Notes: generated by a model not told the origin, from the letters alone. DNA of 64,000 bases from VRUE01 sp963796705 (GCA_963796705.1 CAWCMK010000004.1:248001-312000); one strand, 5' to 3'. Positions 32,593 through 41,978 are shown, counted from the stretch's first letter. Made by a program: numbers and translations.

Positions 32593-33024
32593 CGACGTAA
32601 GATAGTATCTTACCTACGTCCTCTCTCTTTGTCTGCCCCTCGTCCTTTGGCCCTCAGCCTTTCTTTCCTCCCCTACGCTTCTGACCTCTTACCGCCCTCC
32701 CGTCCAGGTCCCACCCACCGCCCCGCCGTTTGTCCCCCTCCCCCACCCAAGCAGCCGCCGGTTGCTGGTGATCTCCTGCAGTTCGAGGTGGGCCCGCGCG
32801 GGCGCGAGAACGTGCTGGCGACGCCAGCAGGCGGTCACCGGATGGGATGAGAGATCGCCGAGCGCGTCGGGTGTGGCCCCCAGACACGACGTCCGTGCGA
32901 CGGCCTATGACGCGTCCGGCCAAGTCCTAGGGTCGACTCCGTGGAAGAGCAGGTAACGATGGGCAAGGGGGCAAACAACCCCCGGGGGACTTCTGGGCCA
33001 CTGCGAGGGCACCCAACAGAGCGT
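32593..33024. other. Gene-free stretch between vapB and the GRAM-like gene
   Basis: A pyrimidine-rich tract (about 32620-32760, strongly C/T biased on the plus strand) is followed by sequence with no supported frame. No repeat or RNA gene was seen. Confidence 0.4.
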
Positions 33025-33417
33025 TCAGTCTGAGGTCGTAGCCGCAGCGCTTCGAATAGCCGCATTGAGCATCTCGACCACCATCTCTCGCTCATACACG
33101 ACGAACCAGTGTGATGTCCCTGCCTTGTCGAGAATCTGGAAAGTCCGCAATCGACCGACCGTCGCCGCCTCCCCGAGGTCGGTGAGATGTTTGGACCACA
33201 ATCGTCCCCGGATCTTCCTTTCGAACTTGGTCGGCGCGAAGATCAATCGTCGGTCTGTCAGGTAGAGACGACCGCCAACAGCTCGAAACTTCGCCTGAAA
33301 GTGATTGGCCCGACCCTCCCATCGAACCTCCTCCCCATCCTCGAAGGTCGGTTCCGGAACCACAAGGCCAAGAAGACGGCCAGCGCCCTTAAGCGGAATG
33401 TCGGGGGAATCGATCAA
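33025..33417 (-). CDS. GRAM/PH-like domain protein
   Basis: The protein is 130 aa from TTG 33417, which lies two bases after the stop of the upstream small gene. The core 'FQAKFRAVGGRLYLTDRRLI' and 'FAPTKFERKIRGRLWSKHLT' is the GRAM/bacterial PH pattern (GxLxLTxxRLIF). A second strand set includes 'LGEAATVGRLRTFQILDKAG' and 'HWFVVYEREMVVEMLNAAI'. The fold usually mediates membrane or protein contacts; the ligand is unknown. Translational coupling to the upstream gene is likely. Confidence 0.65.
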   Translation of the reverse strand: MIDSPDIPLKGAGRLLGLVVPEPTFEDGEEVRWEGRANHFQAKFRAVGGRLYLTDRRLIFAPTKFERKIRGRLWSKHLTDLGEAATVGRLRTFQILDKAGTSHWFVVYEREMVVEMLNAAIRSAAATTSD

Positions 33418-33419
33418 GG

Positions 33420-33649
33420 TCAGATGCGATCATAGGTCTCGGCGCTCAGAGGCAACACAACATTCGGAAACAGCGGCAGCTTCAACGAGCCTTCTGGGTT
33501 TTCGCGACCAACAAATGCATCAACCTCCCCCTTGCGGGCCTTCTTTCGGAACCACGCCCCATCGATGCGAGCATGTATAAGGCCGCTGAGCGACTATCGA
33601 AGCTCGCAAGGATAACCGCGTCTTCTGCCGCATTTCCCTGGGATGCCAT
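33420..33649 (-). pseudogene. Small hypothetical protein (about 76 aa), one frameshift
   Basis: The ATG at 33649 reads 'MASQGNAAEDAVILASFDSR', then 'SAALYM'. The frame shifts by one near 33570 to read 'RIDGAWFRKKARKGEVDAFV', 'GRENPEGSLKLPLFPNVVL' and PLSAETYDRI-stop (33420-33422). Codon-by-codon it looks like real coding sequence. The IS5 copy begins only 33 bases upstream of the start, so its promoter is probably displaced. The family is not recognised. Confidence 0.4.
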
Positions 33650-33681
33650 GATTTCATCATCCGACGATGTACTGGCACTTA

Positions 33682-34618
33682 GGACCTATCCCTGTAGGCC
33701 TGTCGCCAGCCGAGCTGCGTGAGCTCGCTTGAAGGCGATCAAGCCGCTGGCCAGCTGCAGGAAGGCGAGGTGGTTCTCCTCCTTCTTTGACCAGCGGACG
33801 AGGATGCCGCGGTTGCGATTGAACCATGAGTGACAGGCCTCGACGACCCAGCGGTGAGGCCGCCAGTCGGGGTTGCGCAGCTTGAGGTCGATCTCCTCGC
33901 CGCGGGGGCGGATGTGTGGTGTGAAATCGCGGTCTTCGAGGAGGTCGCGAACTTCCTGGTTGTCATAGGCCTTGTCGAGGCAGAGGCCCTGGGGGTCTTC
34001 CTCGCTGGGCTCGGGGCGCTCGATCGGGACCGAGTCCAGCGTCCCCTTCAGCAGGAGGTGGTCGTTGCGGTTGGCGCCCGAGTGGTCGATCCCGATCGGG
34101 ATTCCCGCAGCGTCTGTGAGGAGCGAGCGCTTCGCCCCCCCTTGGCTCTATCGGTGGGATTGGGGCCGGTTTTCGGCCCGCCCAGCGGCGCCTTGGTCAT
34201 CGCCCCATCGGCGGCCAGCCAGGACCAGTCGATGCCGACCTGTTCGTCGTAGTCGAGCAGGCCCTGGCGCCAGATCTCGTGGAACACGCCGGCTTGCTCC
34301 CACTCCTGGAAGCGCCGGTGGGCGGTGGAGGAATTACACACGCCGGTGATGTCGAGCGCGTTCCATTGCATCCCAGTTCGCAACACCAACAGAATCGCGT
34401 CCATCACCTGGCGCTTGGGCAGGCCCCTGCGGTGCGTTCCCAGTGGGTGCTCAGGCGGAGGCGGCAACAGCGGCTCGATCCTCTCCCACAGCCAGTCCGG
34501 CATTCGCCAGTCGTCGTCGCGGTCGACCAGGCCCATCTCATGCCTCCTATGTCCGATCAGTAGATCGGCTGGAGACTTCCCCGGCGCCGGTCGGACTCCT
34601 CCCTACGGGGATAGGTCC
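33682..34618 (-). mobile_element. IS5-family insertion sequence, copy 2 (937 bp, inverted)
   Basis: It has the same length and ends as copy 1, and TTA flanks (33679-33681 and 34619-34621). I noticed one coding difference from copy 1 (Gly/Asp at transposase residue 9), so the duplication is recent. The right TTA doubles as the TAA stop of the neighbouring membrane-protein gene. Confidence 0.9.
33686..34536 (-). CDS. IS5-family transposase made by -1 frameshift (copy 2)
   Basis: It has the same two-ORF arrangement as 27786-28636: ORF A is 34048-34536 and ORF B is joined through the same G7 slip site near 34140. It starts MGLVDRDDDWRMPDW. Both catalytic blocks are present ('GIDWSWLAADGAMTKAPLGG', 'RWVVEACHSWFNRNRG'). 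Inverted orientation relative to copy 1 would let the pair mobilise the 5 kb between them. Confidence 0.85.
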
Positions 34619-35614
34619 TTAGCGGCGTCGGGCGATGACTGTTAGGGCGATCACCATCGACACTGCGACGAGTGCACCGAGGGCACCGAGCCAGTTGACG
34701 CCGGTGCTCTGGCGGACGTGGTCGGCGTACGCCACGAATCCGATCGGGACAACCACCGAGAGTAGGACGAGTAATCCGCGCAGGAGATCGCGGCGGGTCC
34801 GGCCGCGATCCTCGCGGCGATCACCGGCTGCAATTGCAGCCTCGGTGCTAGCGGATTCTCCGCCGTAGAGGCTCAGAGTGCGGCTGCCAAGCTTTCGGGC
34901 GTGACTCTCACAAGCCCAGGCCATCGCAATCATGAAGCTGACGGGAAGCACCCAGGTGATGACCCAGATCGTCACACCTATCAGGAAGCCGAGTGCAGCC
35001 CTCAGGCGCCAATGGGCGTTCTTATCACTCTCGTCGGTTGAGGCAGAAATGAATCCGCCGAAGACCAGCAGGGTGTAGATGCTGCGCACCCAGACCCGCA
35101 GTGGACGGCGAGCCGCAGGCTTCTCCGGCATGGGGACCTCGCGTACATTGAGCAGGGCCTCGCGGGCGGCGTCAGGGGTCGAGTGCACGCCGCGGAGCAC
35201 CAATATCTGTGCGCTTGCCTCCAACTCCTTGGGGTCATGGTCATAGAGAGCCGCTATCCGTCGCTCCATAACCCCCTCCTGCCAAAGGTAAGCGAGGTAG
35301 CCTGGGACGAGCGCAATCAGAAAGGGCGTACCTGCGACGGCGCCATCGACCCGAGCGACTCGCGCGGTCTCTTTGCGGAGGTCTTCGGCGATCAACGCGC
35401 GCGGAGCGTCGGGTTGCTCCTCTCGAACACGCTGTGCCCATTCCCGCGAGGGCTCGCCAAGGTAACGGGCGCCGTAGAGCGTTAGCCTCTCTGCAACGTG
35501 TTCGGGGTCGCGGTAGGCAAGCCGCGCCAGCCTCCGCCATTCCGCCCGCCCGCCACTCTCATGCTCAGTCGTTTGAGGCGGCTGGTCGGCGGGCGTGGCG
35601 TCGGCGGAGCTCAC
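34619..35614 (-). CDS. Multi-pass membrane protein of unknown function
   Basis: The protein is 331 aa. A hydrophilic N-terminal region (about 90 residues, 'RLARLAYRDPEHVAERLTLY', 'AQRVREEQPDAPRALIAEDL') precedes TM segments near residues 100-118, 180-195, 212-240 and 280-330. The central part contains 'LEASAQILVLRGVHSTPDAA'. It has no enzymatic motif. The stop codon TAA coincides with the IS5 target triplet, so the insertion landed exactly at the end of the gene without changing the product. Confidence 0.6.
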   Translation of the reverse strand: MSSADATPADQPPQTTEHESGGRAEWRRLARLAYRDPEHVAERLTLYGARYLGEPSREWAQRVREEQPDAPRALIAEDLRKETARVARVDGAVAGTPFLIALVPGYLAYLWQEGVMERRIAALYDHDPKELEASAQILVLRGVHSTPDAAREALLNVREVPMPEKPAARRPLRVWVRSIYTLLVFGGFISASTDESDKNAHWRLRAALGFLIGVTIWVITWVLPVSFMIAMAWACESHARKLGSRTLSLYGGESASTEAAIAAGDRREDRGRTRRDLLRGLLVLLSVVVPIGFVAYADHVRQSTGVNWLGALGALVAVSMVIALTVIARRR

Positions 35615-35676
35615 TCAATCAACCTATCCGACTGCTAGTCAGAGCAGCCACCCCTCTTGTCCGTTAGGTTCCAAGG

Positions 35677-36411
35677 GTGCTCGAGGACCGTGCTAGCCGA
35701 CGGGATCTGATGCGCCGCCGTCGTGAAACGCTGAAGATGGCCGAGCGGATCGCCGACGCCTACGGCCTAGTCCTGATCCTGATCCTGATCACTTTTGTCG
35801 TGTTTATGACGCTTCCTCCGGAGGGTTGGGGCGGCCGGGTTGCGGCGATCGCAATCGCTGCGCTGACCGCAATCACCGCGTTCACCAGCTCTGATGTGCG
35901 TCCGGAGAGGGTTCGCCTAGCCATCGTCATCGCAGTTGCCACGGTCCTGACAGCGGTGTTCGCCGTGCGCATCCCTTCGGATCGATTACTGAGCATCGCA
36001 CTGGGAGCCGACACGATTCTGCTGGCGATCGCAGCCGTCACCATCCTCCGTCGCGTCATCATCGGCGCCAGTCGGGTCGATTTCCGCACGATTCTCGGGG
36101 CGATAAGTGTCTTCACCCTCCTCGGGCTCTTGTTTGGTTTCCTTTACTTTGCGTTCAGCCATTGGACCCACAGCGAGTTCTTCACTGGCGTCGCTCATGC
36201 GCGCGCGAGCGATTACCTATTCTTCAGCTACACAACTCTCACGACCACCGGCTACGGCAACCTGGTCCCGGCCGGAACGGTCGGCCAGTCATTCGCGGTC
36301 CTCGAGATGTTGATGGGCCAAATCTTTCTCGTCACGCTCGTCGCCGGGCTGGTCAGCCTTTGGCGCCCCGGCTCCAGCAGGAGGGTACCTTCAGACCGAA
36401 CCGACACATAA
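35677..36411 (+). CDS. Potassium-channel-family protein (two-pore-helix type)
   Basis: The protein is 244 aa from GTG 35677 (an ATG at 35710 is possible). Four TM segments occupy residues about 25-150, then the pore module 'FGFLYFAFSHWTHSEFF', the pore helix and 'SYTTLTTTGYGNLVPAGTVG', with the TTGYGN selectivity filter, and the final TM 'FAVLEMLMGQIFLVTLVAGL'. No cytoplasmic RCK/TrkA domain follows. The transported ion is probably K+. Confidence 0.85.
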   Translation: MLEDRASRRDLMRRRRETLKMAERIADAYGLVLILILITFVVFMTLPPEGWGGRVAAIAIAALTAITAFTSSDVRPERVRLAIVIAVATVLTAVFAVRIPSDRLLSIALGADTILLAIAAVTILRRVIIGASRVDFRTILGAISVFTLLGLLFGFLYFAFSHWTHSEFFTGVAHARASDYLFFSYTTLTTTGYGNLVPAGTVGQSFAVLEMLMGQIFLVTLVAGLVSLWRPGSSRRVPSDRTDT

Positions 36412-36513
36412 TCGGACACCACGCCTTACAAACAACACTCCTCCGAGTATGCCGACCGGAGCCGGGTAGGCAATGTCGATGATCCGTCGGTCCAGGTGTA
36501 TGATCGCCACGAA

Positions 36514-36900
36514 ATGACCTATGACGAACTGATCTCGGAAGTCGTCAAGGTAGTTGAGGCTGCAGGGGCGGGGATTATGATTTTTGGCGGACTTGGTGCG
36601 TTTCTACTGTTCGCGTACCGAACCCTGCACTCTGAGGAGACGGAGGGCTCTTACGACGAACTTCGCCGGAACTTCGGTCGCTCCATTCTCCTGGGCCTCG
36701 AGGTCCTGATAGTTGCCGATATCGTCCGGACGATCATTGTTGACCCCACCCTCGAAGGGGTCGCCGTCTTGGGCATCATCGTCGTTATTCGAATTCTCCT
36801 GAGTTTTTCGCTAGAGGTTGAGATTGATGGTATCTGGCCGTGGCGCCGGTGGCAGATCGGCTCCCGTCGGGACACCAAGGCACCCCCCGACAAGTCTTAG
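36514..36900 (+). CDS. DUF1622 family membrane protein
   Basis: The protein is 128 aa from ATG 36514 (the frame opens at 36496). There are three TM segments: 'AGAGIMIFGGLGAFLLFAYR', 'ILLGLEVLIVADIVRTIIVD' and 'VAVLGIIVVIRILLSFSLEV', which is the DUF1622 signature 'LLGLEvLiaaDii.Ti'. The closing 'EIDGIWPWRRW' is also family-typical. The function of the family is unknown. It lies 100 bases after the channel gene on the same strand and could share its transcript. Confidence 0.8.
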   Translation: MTYDELISEVVKVVEAAGAGIMIFGGLGAFLLFAYRTLHSEETEGSYDELRRNFGRSILLGLEVLIVADIVRTIIVDPTLEGVAVLGIIVVIRILLSFSLEVEIDGIWPWRRWQIGSRRDTKAPPDKS

Positions 36901-37231
36901 TCGAGGTTTCGAGATGGCGATTAGCTCGCCCGAAGGGGTGGGATGTCCCGTAAGGTACAAGATGGTGGTTCCCGCACCGCCAACTCGACGACCAGCAGCG
37001 TGGCCCTGACGGAGAATACCCCCATATCTGAATGGCTCGTCGGCTCGGTGTTGAATTGGCTACCCACTGTCTTGTAGCAGCCCAGTGGGCAGGGATTCGG
37101 TTCAATGGACGGGGCCGGGACACGCCCGGCTGTGAAGAGTCCTGGCGAAGATGTGGATTTACCCCGATCCCACCTGCTGACTCCGCCCCAGGGTCACATT
37201 CACTTGTTTTTAACTAGGGGGAGGCCGATCG

Positions 37232-37480
37232 ATGGAGGCAACGATGGAGAGCCCGTACAGAGCAGAGGTGAGAGTCAGGTCACATGGGGTTGGTGGCTCC
37301 TACTGCTGACCGGCGTGCTCAGCACCGTCGCCGGGGTGATCATCCTCTTCAAGCTCCCCCGCCAGCCCGGCCCCCAGCCTGCAGACGCCCTGATGAGTTT
37401 CGAGGACCTCGCCACGATTGAACTCACGACCCCTGAGCAGCTCGAAGGCGACTCGATCGGCGATGGGCCGAACCGACTCC
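37232..37480 (+). pseudogene. Possible remnant of a small membrane protein (HdeD-like start)
   Basis: GGGGGAGG precedes ATG 37232, which reads 'MEATMESPYRAEV'. One frame over, 'SQVTWGWWLLLLTGVLSTVA' and 'GVIILFKLPRQPG' follow, like the first TM of HdeD/DUF308 proteins. The join needs a frameshift near 37270, and downstream 'MSFEDLATIELTTPEQLEGD' is not HdeD-like. Low certainty. Confidence 0.3.
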
Positions 37481-37515
37481 ATCGGGTCCGATGCGAGCGA
37501 GGGCCGGTAGCACAA

Positions 37516-37631
37516 AAGCGTGGCGCTGGCGCGCCGAAGACGGGCCGAGACTCCGGCTTCCCGTCACCGAATGGTCAGAGGAATATCGGCCGACTCGCCG
37601 CTTGCAGCCGCACGTCTGCCGCCTGATCGTT
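37516..37631. repeat. 117-bp dispersed repeat, copy 2
   Basis: Partner of 16706-16822. It starts 'AAAGCGTGGCGCTGGCGCG' and ends 'CCTGATCGTT'. It lies just upstream of the small gene at 37672. Confidence 0.6.
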
Positions 37632-37671
37632 CGGACCTCACAATCGACCGTCCAGTAGGCTCCTTTCCAGA

Positions 37672-37971
37672 ATGAGCCCCACCCCATCCCAGGCTCGGCA
37701 GTTCCCGTTTGAAGTCGCCTTCAGCGGGCCGCAGATGCTCAGGCGAACCCGAGGCGCCCTCTCAGCGGCCGGAATCACGCCTATGGCCGACCGGCACAAC
37801 AGTGCCGCTGCTTTGAGGAAGGGTGCAAGTGAGACGCACCAGTTCGTTGTCCTTCTGAGCGCCTTCGACGCTTCGCAAGCGATTGAGCGGACGCGTGTTG
37901 CGGTACAGGCAGGCGGGGAATACCAGGGCTTCTGCGCGACCCGCGCACCTTGCAGACTGGCCGTGGGCTAA
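37672..37971 (+). CDS. Hypothetical protein (99 aa)
   Basis: MSPTPSQARQFPFEVAFSGP, then 'QMLRRTRGALSAAGITPMAD', 'ASETHQFVVLLSAFDASQAI' and 'ERTRVAVQAGGEYQGFCATR'. The alternating strand-helix pattern resembles a small ferredoxin-like alpha-beta fold. There is no signal peptide. It has no recognised family, and the last dozen residues look less protein-like. Confidence 0.45.
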   Translation: MSPTPSQARQFPFEVAFSGPQMLRRTRGALSAAGITPMADRHNSAAALRKGASETHQFVVLLSAFDASQAIERTRVAVQAGGEYQGFCATRAPCRLAVG

Positions 37972-38082
37972 AACCGGCGAGCTGCCTGAGGTCAATAATC
38001 CGAAGCAGGTTGACAAGCGCCTGGCCGATCGAGAGGCTCCCTCTCGTTTCGTCCTTTCGATCACCCTCCCGGGGAGGAACTC

Positions 38083-38700
38083 ATGAAGCGGCTACGCGGC
38101 AAGCTCACCTATTCCAACGTGATGGTCACCATCTTGGCCTTGATCGTCCTCGGCGGCGGTACCGCCTACGCGACGAGCGCCAACCTCAAGCCGAACAGTG
38201 TCGGTGAGTCCGCCCTGCAGGCCAATTCGGTCGGCTCCGCGGAGATCAAGTCCGATGCGGTCGGCTTCCAGGAGCTCCAACCTGAATCTGTCTACGGCAG
38301 CAAAATCAAGGATGGATCGGTGACGCCCGAAAAGCTGAGCCCTGGGACGAAAAGCCTGCTGAAAGGACAGACGGGTGCGACCGGAGCCCAGGGTCCGCCC
38401 GGGCCGCCCGGCGCGCCGGGAACGACATCCCCGTCGATGGGGCTCGAAACGGAAGTCGTCAACCAGGCGACAGCCACCAACGCCACCTCGCCGAAGGAGC
38501 TGAGCGTCCACTGCCCGAGCGGCCCGGTGCTCGACGGCGGCTACGTGCTCCACAGCGAAACCGCGGCCGGATCGGCCAAGCTTCGGGCGATCCGCAGCTA
38601 TCCGGTCGAAGCCGATACCTGGCTGGTGCGTGCAGTTGACGACAGCAACGGGGCCGAAGGAGTCTGGGAGCTGACGGTGAGCGTCGTCTGCGAGAAGTAG
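38083..38700 (+). CDS. Stalk-head (KNSV) family protein 7, with a collagen-like segment
   Basis: The protein is 205 aa. GGGGAGGAACTC precedes the ATG. It has the anchor 'LTYSNVMVTILALIVLGGG' and stalk decapeptides PNSVGESALQ, ANSVGSAEIK, SDAVGFQELQ, PESVYGSKIK, DGSVTPEKLS. A short collagen-type stretch follows (GATGAQGPPGPPGAPG), then a head with 'ELSVHCPSGPVLDGGYVLHS' and 'WELTVSVVCEK' (two Cys). The Gly-x-y segment would enforce trimers, which supports the idea that the whole family forms trimeric fibres. Confidence 0.75.
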   Translation: MKRLRGKLTYSNVMVTILALIVLGGGTAYATSANLKPNSVGESALQANSVGSAEIKSDAVGFQELQPESVYGSKIKDGSVTPEKLSPGTKSLLKGQTGATGAQGPPGPPGAPGTTSPSMGLETEVVNQATATNATSPKELSVHCPSGPVLDGGYVLHSETAAGSAKLRAIRSYPVEADTWLVRAVDDSNGAEGVWELTVSVVCEK

Positions 38701-39326
38701 GCGTTCGGCGGTCTTCGCGCCGCCACGTCATCGGGGCACGGCCGGGGGTCAACGCTACGGCGGTGCGACCAGCATCCGGCCTTAGCCGAAGCCCGCGGGA
38801 CCGGGGGACATTTTTGCTTCGAATCTGGACTACGGAAGCACCGGAAGGCGGAGTTCCCCCTGCCCCAGATCCCTTCCGCGCTTTCAGCGTTCTGACCACG
38901 TCGCTCGGCCAAGAATGCCGTAAAAGGCAACTCTGATCTATCGGCCTGCTGGCCCCCGGTGCCGAGTGAGCAAGCGAGCCCTGACCTATGGCGTGGGCGC
39001 CGGATTGAGAAGGATCGTGAAGGTCGCCCCAACTTTGCTTGGAAGAGATGGCCCCACGACGGTGAGCCGCTCGCTACGGAATTTGCTTCATCTTCCTTTG
39101 GACACTACACTGCTGCCAGAGGTCGGTTCTGTGAAGTTGGGCAGCACAGGGTGAAATGACGCGCTGAAGTGCAAACTGCCTCTCAATCCCACTTCGAGCT
39201 TAAGTCAACCTATGGCCCGCACGGTCATGGGTCTCCGATGTGTCCTCCGACCGCGGGGGGAAGGCCTAATCCGCAACCTCAGCTCAACCCGAGTAGCCTC
39301 CCCGACCCAATTGGAAAGGATCCAAC
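38701..39326. other. Gene-free stretch
   Basis: There is a short hairpin (GGCGG...CCGCC) just after the 38700 stop. No frame in 38701-39326 has convincing protein character or a good ribosome binding site, and no repeats shared with other regions were seen. Confidence 0.4.
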
Positions 39327-39608
39327 ATGGCATACCTGATGTCGCATTTCTGGCCAGACGCAACCGAAGATCAGTACGTGGCGACGATCGCGGTGGTGCA
39401 CCCTCCCGGAGGTCTGCCCGAGGGACAGATCTATCACGCCGCCGGGACGACCGACGGTGGCATCCTCATCGCCGCCGTCTGGGAGTCAAAGGAGCATGCA
39501 GACCGCTTCGTAAAAGACACGCTGATGCCGAACATGCCTGTCGAGGGGGGCTTTACGGGCGAGCCCGAGGAGCGCACCGCCGAGATCGTTAATCTCATCG
39601 AGGGGTAG
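39327..39608 (+). CDS. Small dimeric alpha-beta barrel-like protein
   Basis: The protein is 93 aa; AAAGGA lies 7 bases before the ATG. 'MAYLMSHFWPDATEDQYVAT', 'IYHAAGTTDGGILIAAVWES' and 'KEHADRFVKDTLMPNMPVEG' follow the strand-helix-strand pattern and the 'W.S.e.a.rF..d.l.p' phrase of ABM/antibiotic-monooxygenase-like stress-inducible folds. No catalytic residues can be assigned. It appears monocistronic. Confidence 0.65.
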   Translation: MAYLMSHFWPDATEDQYVATIAVVHPPGGLPEGQIYHAAGTTDGGILIAAVWESKEHADRFVKDTLMPNMPVEGGFTGEPEERTAEIVNLIEG

Positions 39609-39895
39609 CAGCGCAACCGGAGCACGAAGCGGCTCGGACGCGTTGTCGCGGGCACCATCAAGATGCCAGATTGAGACACTGATGCAGCTCGCAATCAGGA
39701 CACCGGCTTGAGCTGAAGAACTGCGGTTGTGGTCGCCACGAGGCAGTTCCGCACCCGCCTGCTCCGCCACCAAGTAGCTGGCGTACCAGACGGGCCAATT
39801 CGGGCCGGCCTCGCCCATGCGCTTCTCATGGTCGCCGTGGGCGACGGCTGCACGCCGAAGGGCACCCGCGAGATCGTTGGCAGTTTGAGAGCGAG

Positions 39896-41338
39896 TTACA
39901 CCGGAGGAGTCGGTCGATTCACAGCGCCACCCTCCTCTTCCCGCCCTACTGAACTCGCTCCATTCAACTGCCGCAGCCTCTCGATTGCTGGGCGGACGTG
40001 TGTGAGGTATCGACTGACCGCGTCTTGCACGGGCGGTGCCGCGGCGTGATCGGGAAGCGCGCGCATTAGGTTGAGCCGGCTCTGGGCCACCCACCCCGAG
40101 ACATCTGGCTCGTTCAACCATCGGCCCTCAGTTATCCATGTACGGCTTATCATGCGCGGCCAGTCCCCAATGCCGCTGGCGTAAGGGTTGGGCGGGCAAA
40201 GTCGATTCTTGTCCTCGTCGTCGTCCCGATGAGCCTCGACATAGCCGATGAGGGCTGCGTTGAAGCATGGCGAAAGGTGTCGTATCTGCTGGAGCACGAT
40301 CCGACCGGGTTGGAAGATCGATGTAGCGGGCGCATTGCTCAAACCCAACGCCGTGCAGTCCACATGCAGGATGTCGCGGCTGCTCTTGATATCGCCACGA
40401 TCGAGCACAATTCGGTCGGTCTCGATTCCCCGCACCCGACCGAGCCTAACGATATCTCGAATCTGCCTCAGAGCCTCCAATTCACGAGTACTGAGCATCG
40501 TGCCGCGGTACATTGTCGCCCGATACGCGGTGTCGATGCGTACAAGTCGCCCCGAGCTCTCTAAGCGCTCGAAAAGGTCTTGGATGTCTGTTGCCTTGGC
40601 GCCGGCTTCCGCGTCGAGCGCGTTCCCCTCCATGATCCCGCCGACCTGCTCCAATGGCTGAAAATGGCTGCGGTCATAAAACCAGGCGTCGCGGGGCCGG
40701 ATCCAACGAATCCGATCTGACTCCACGTCGTTTTCGAGAAGCCAGACGCATGCGTCTACGGCTGTCTTGCCGGACCCGAGAACGGCGTAGGAGCAGTCTG
40801 ACCCTGCGGCCGCTGGCAAATCGTTGACCGGGATAACTCGTACGCCCGCGGCCACCTCAAACGGGGCCATGTGGGTCGCTGGGATCGATCCCTCCAGGTA
40901 GTGAGCGTCGACGACCTTGCGTCGTACCGCGACCGTGTGAATCTTCCCGGTGCTCAAGTCCTTGACCCGCTCACCGTCAGTCTCCGTACCAACATGTTCG
41001 TGGTGAGTCAGCACGCGGGTGCGACCCCCATCAATCAGCCGCTGGGTCGCCTCAGCGAAGTGATCAACCACCTCCTTACCGGTGGCGCGCTCATAATATC
41101 CAGCGTTCTCGCCAAACCGGTCGATCCGATCTTCGCCGAGCGCCAGAGAGCTCACACCGTAGTAGGCGGACGGGGTGTGCAAGCGAACAAACGGATACGC
41201 ATCAAGCCAATGGCCTCCTGGTGCCTTTCGACGATCGATCAGGGTCACCTCCACGTCCGCCTCGGCCATCAGTGCGTCGGCGAATGCAAGGCCAGACGCA
41301 CCCGTCCCAATAACCAGATAATCGGTACCAGTGACCAT
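39896..41338 (-). CDS. FAD-dependent oxidoreductase (NAD(P)-binding Rossmann, monooxygenase-like)
   Basis: The protein is 480 aa. 'DYLVIGTGASGLAFADALMA' is the N-terminal FAD GxGxxG motif with 'VTLIDRRKAPGGHWLDAYPF'. 'CSYAVLGSGKTAVDACVWLL' is a second GxGxT motif for NAD(P). 'SDRIRWIRPRDAWFYDRSHF' and 'LHVDCTALGLSNAPATSIFQ' match large flavoprotein monooxygenase-like hypotheticals. No signal peptide is present. The substrate is unknown. It stands alone, with non-coding DNA on both sides. Confidence 0.75.
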   Translation of the reverse strand: MVTGTDYLVIGTGASGLAFADALMAEADVEVTLIDRRKAPGGHWLDAYPFVRLHTPSAYYGVSSLALGEDRIDRFGENAGYYERATGKEVVDHFAEATQRLIDGGRTRVLTHHEHVGTETDGERVKDLSTGKIHTVAVRRKVVDAHYLEGSIPATHMAPFEVAAGVRVIPVNDLPAAAGSDCSYAVLGSGKTAVDACVWLLENDVESDRIRWIRPRDAWFYDRSHFQPLEQVGGIMEGNALDAEAGAKATDIQDLFERLESSGRLVRIDTAYRATMYRGTMLSTRELEALRQIRDIVRLGRVRGIETDRIVLDRGDIKSSRDILHVDCTALGLSNAPATSIFQPGRIVLQQIRHLSPCFNAALIGYVEAHRDDDEDKNRLCPPNPYASGIGDWPRMISRTWITEGRWLNEPDVSGWVAQSRLNLMRALPDHAAAPPVQDAVSRYLTHVRPAIERLRQLNGASSVGREEEGGAVNRPTPPV

Positions 41339-41497
41339 ATTTCTTCCTAGTGGTTAGCCGCTAAAGTTCGGATCTTGCCGATGAATGTCAAACTTCTGTT
41401 TGCGGAACCTTAGCCAAGGGGCCTGTCCTTTCCCGGGAGCCGGTGGGCACTTTCTCTTTCCCTCCGGTGAAGCGGTCGCCTATCTCGCTTGGCGCCG

Positions 41498-41978
41498 TTA
41501 GTGCTTTACGGTCCAGGTCGTCTTGCCGGCGCAGGAGGCCAGCGCGAGTTCATACATGCCGGTCGCGGGATTGTAGACGTCCCAGTCCTTCGGATGGAAG
41601 CTCTTGAGCGTCCCGCTCGCTGAACGACCGTGGATCGCGCCGCTCACTCTCGTAGCCTCCTTCTTGGATGGATGGGGGATCGGGACGTTAGCTTGAACGA
41701 GAACTGGCCGCCCGAAGCCCCGTCGAGCCTTGTCGCGAGACAGCGACAATTTCAATCGCGCCCTTGTAGGAAGGGTATGCCGTCACGCAGTTCACGGCGA
41801 GTGAGGTCTTGGGACGTTTTACCCACGTGTCGCTTGCTAGAAAACTGACCTTGATCTCTTGATCCGCCGTGCCGGCAAAGGAGCCGCCCGACGCGGCAAC
41901 CGCAGTGACCGCAGTGACCGCAAGGATCGCGAGAGTGATGGCGAGCTGTCTGCGTGCCACCTCCCCCGGTCTCACCAT
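41498..41978 (-). pseudogene. Small secreted protein, one frameshift
   Basis: The start MVRPGEVARRQLAITLAILA gives a signal peptide, then 'GSFAGTADQEIKVSFLASDT' and 'YPSYKGAIEIVAVSR'. Near 41730 the frame moves by one base, and 'DKARRGFGRPVLVQANVPI', 'SGAIHGRSASGTLKSFHPKD' and 'CAGKTTWTVKH' complete the protein. Together it would be about 160 aa with a beta-sandwich look and two Cys. Decay or sequencing error cannot be separated. Confidence 0.55.

Noticed and set aside
32650..32850. Plus-strand frame rich in Pro/Ser/Leu
   Set aside because: It arises from a C/T-rich tract and has no start signal or domain.
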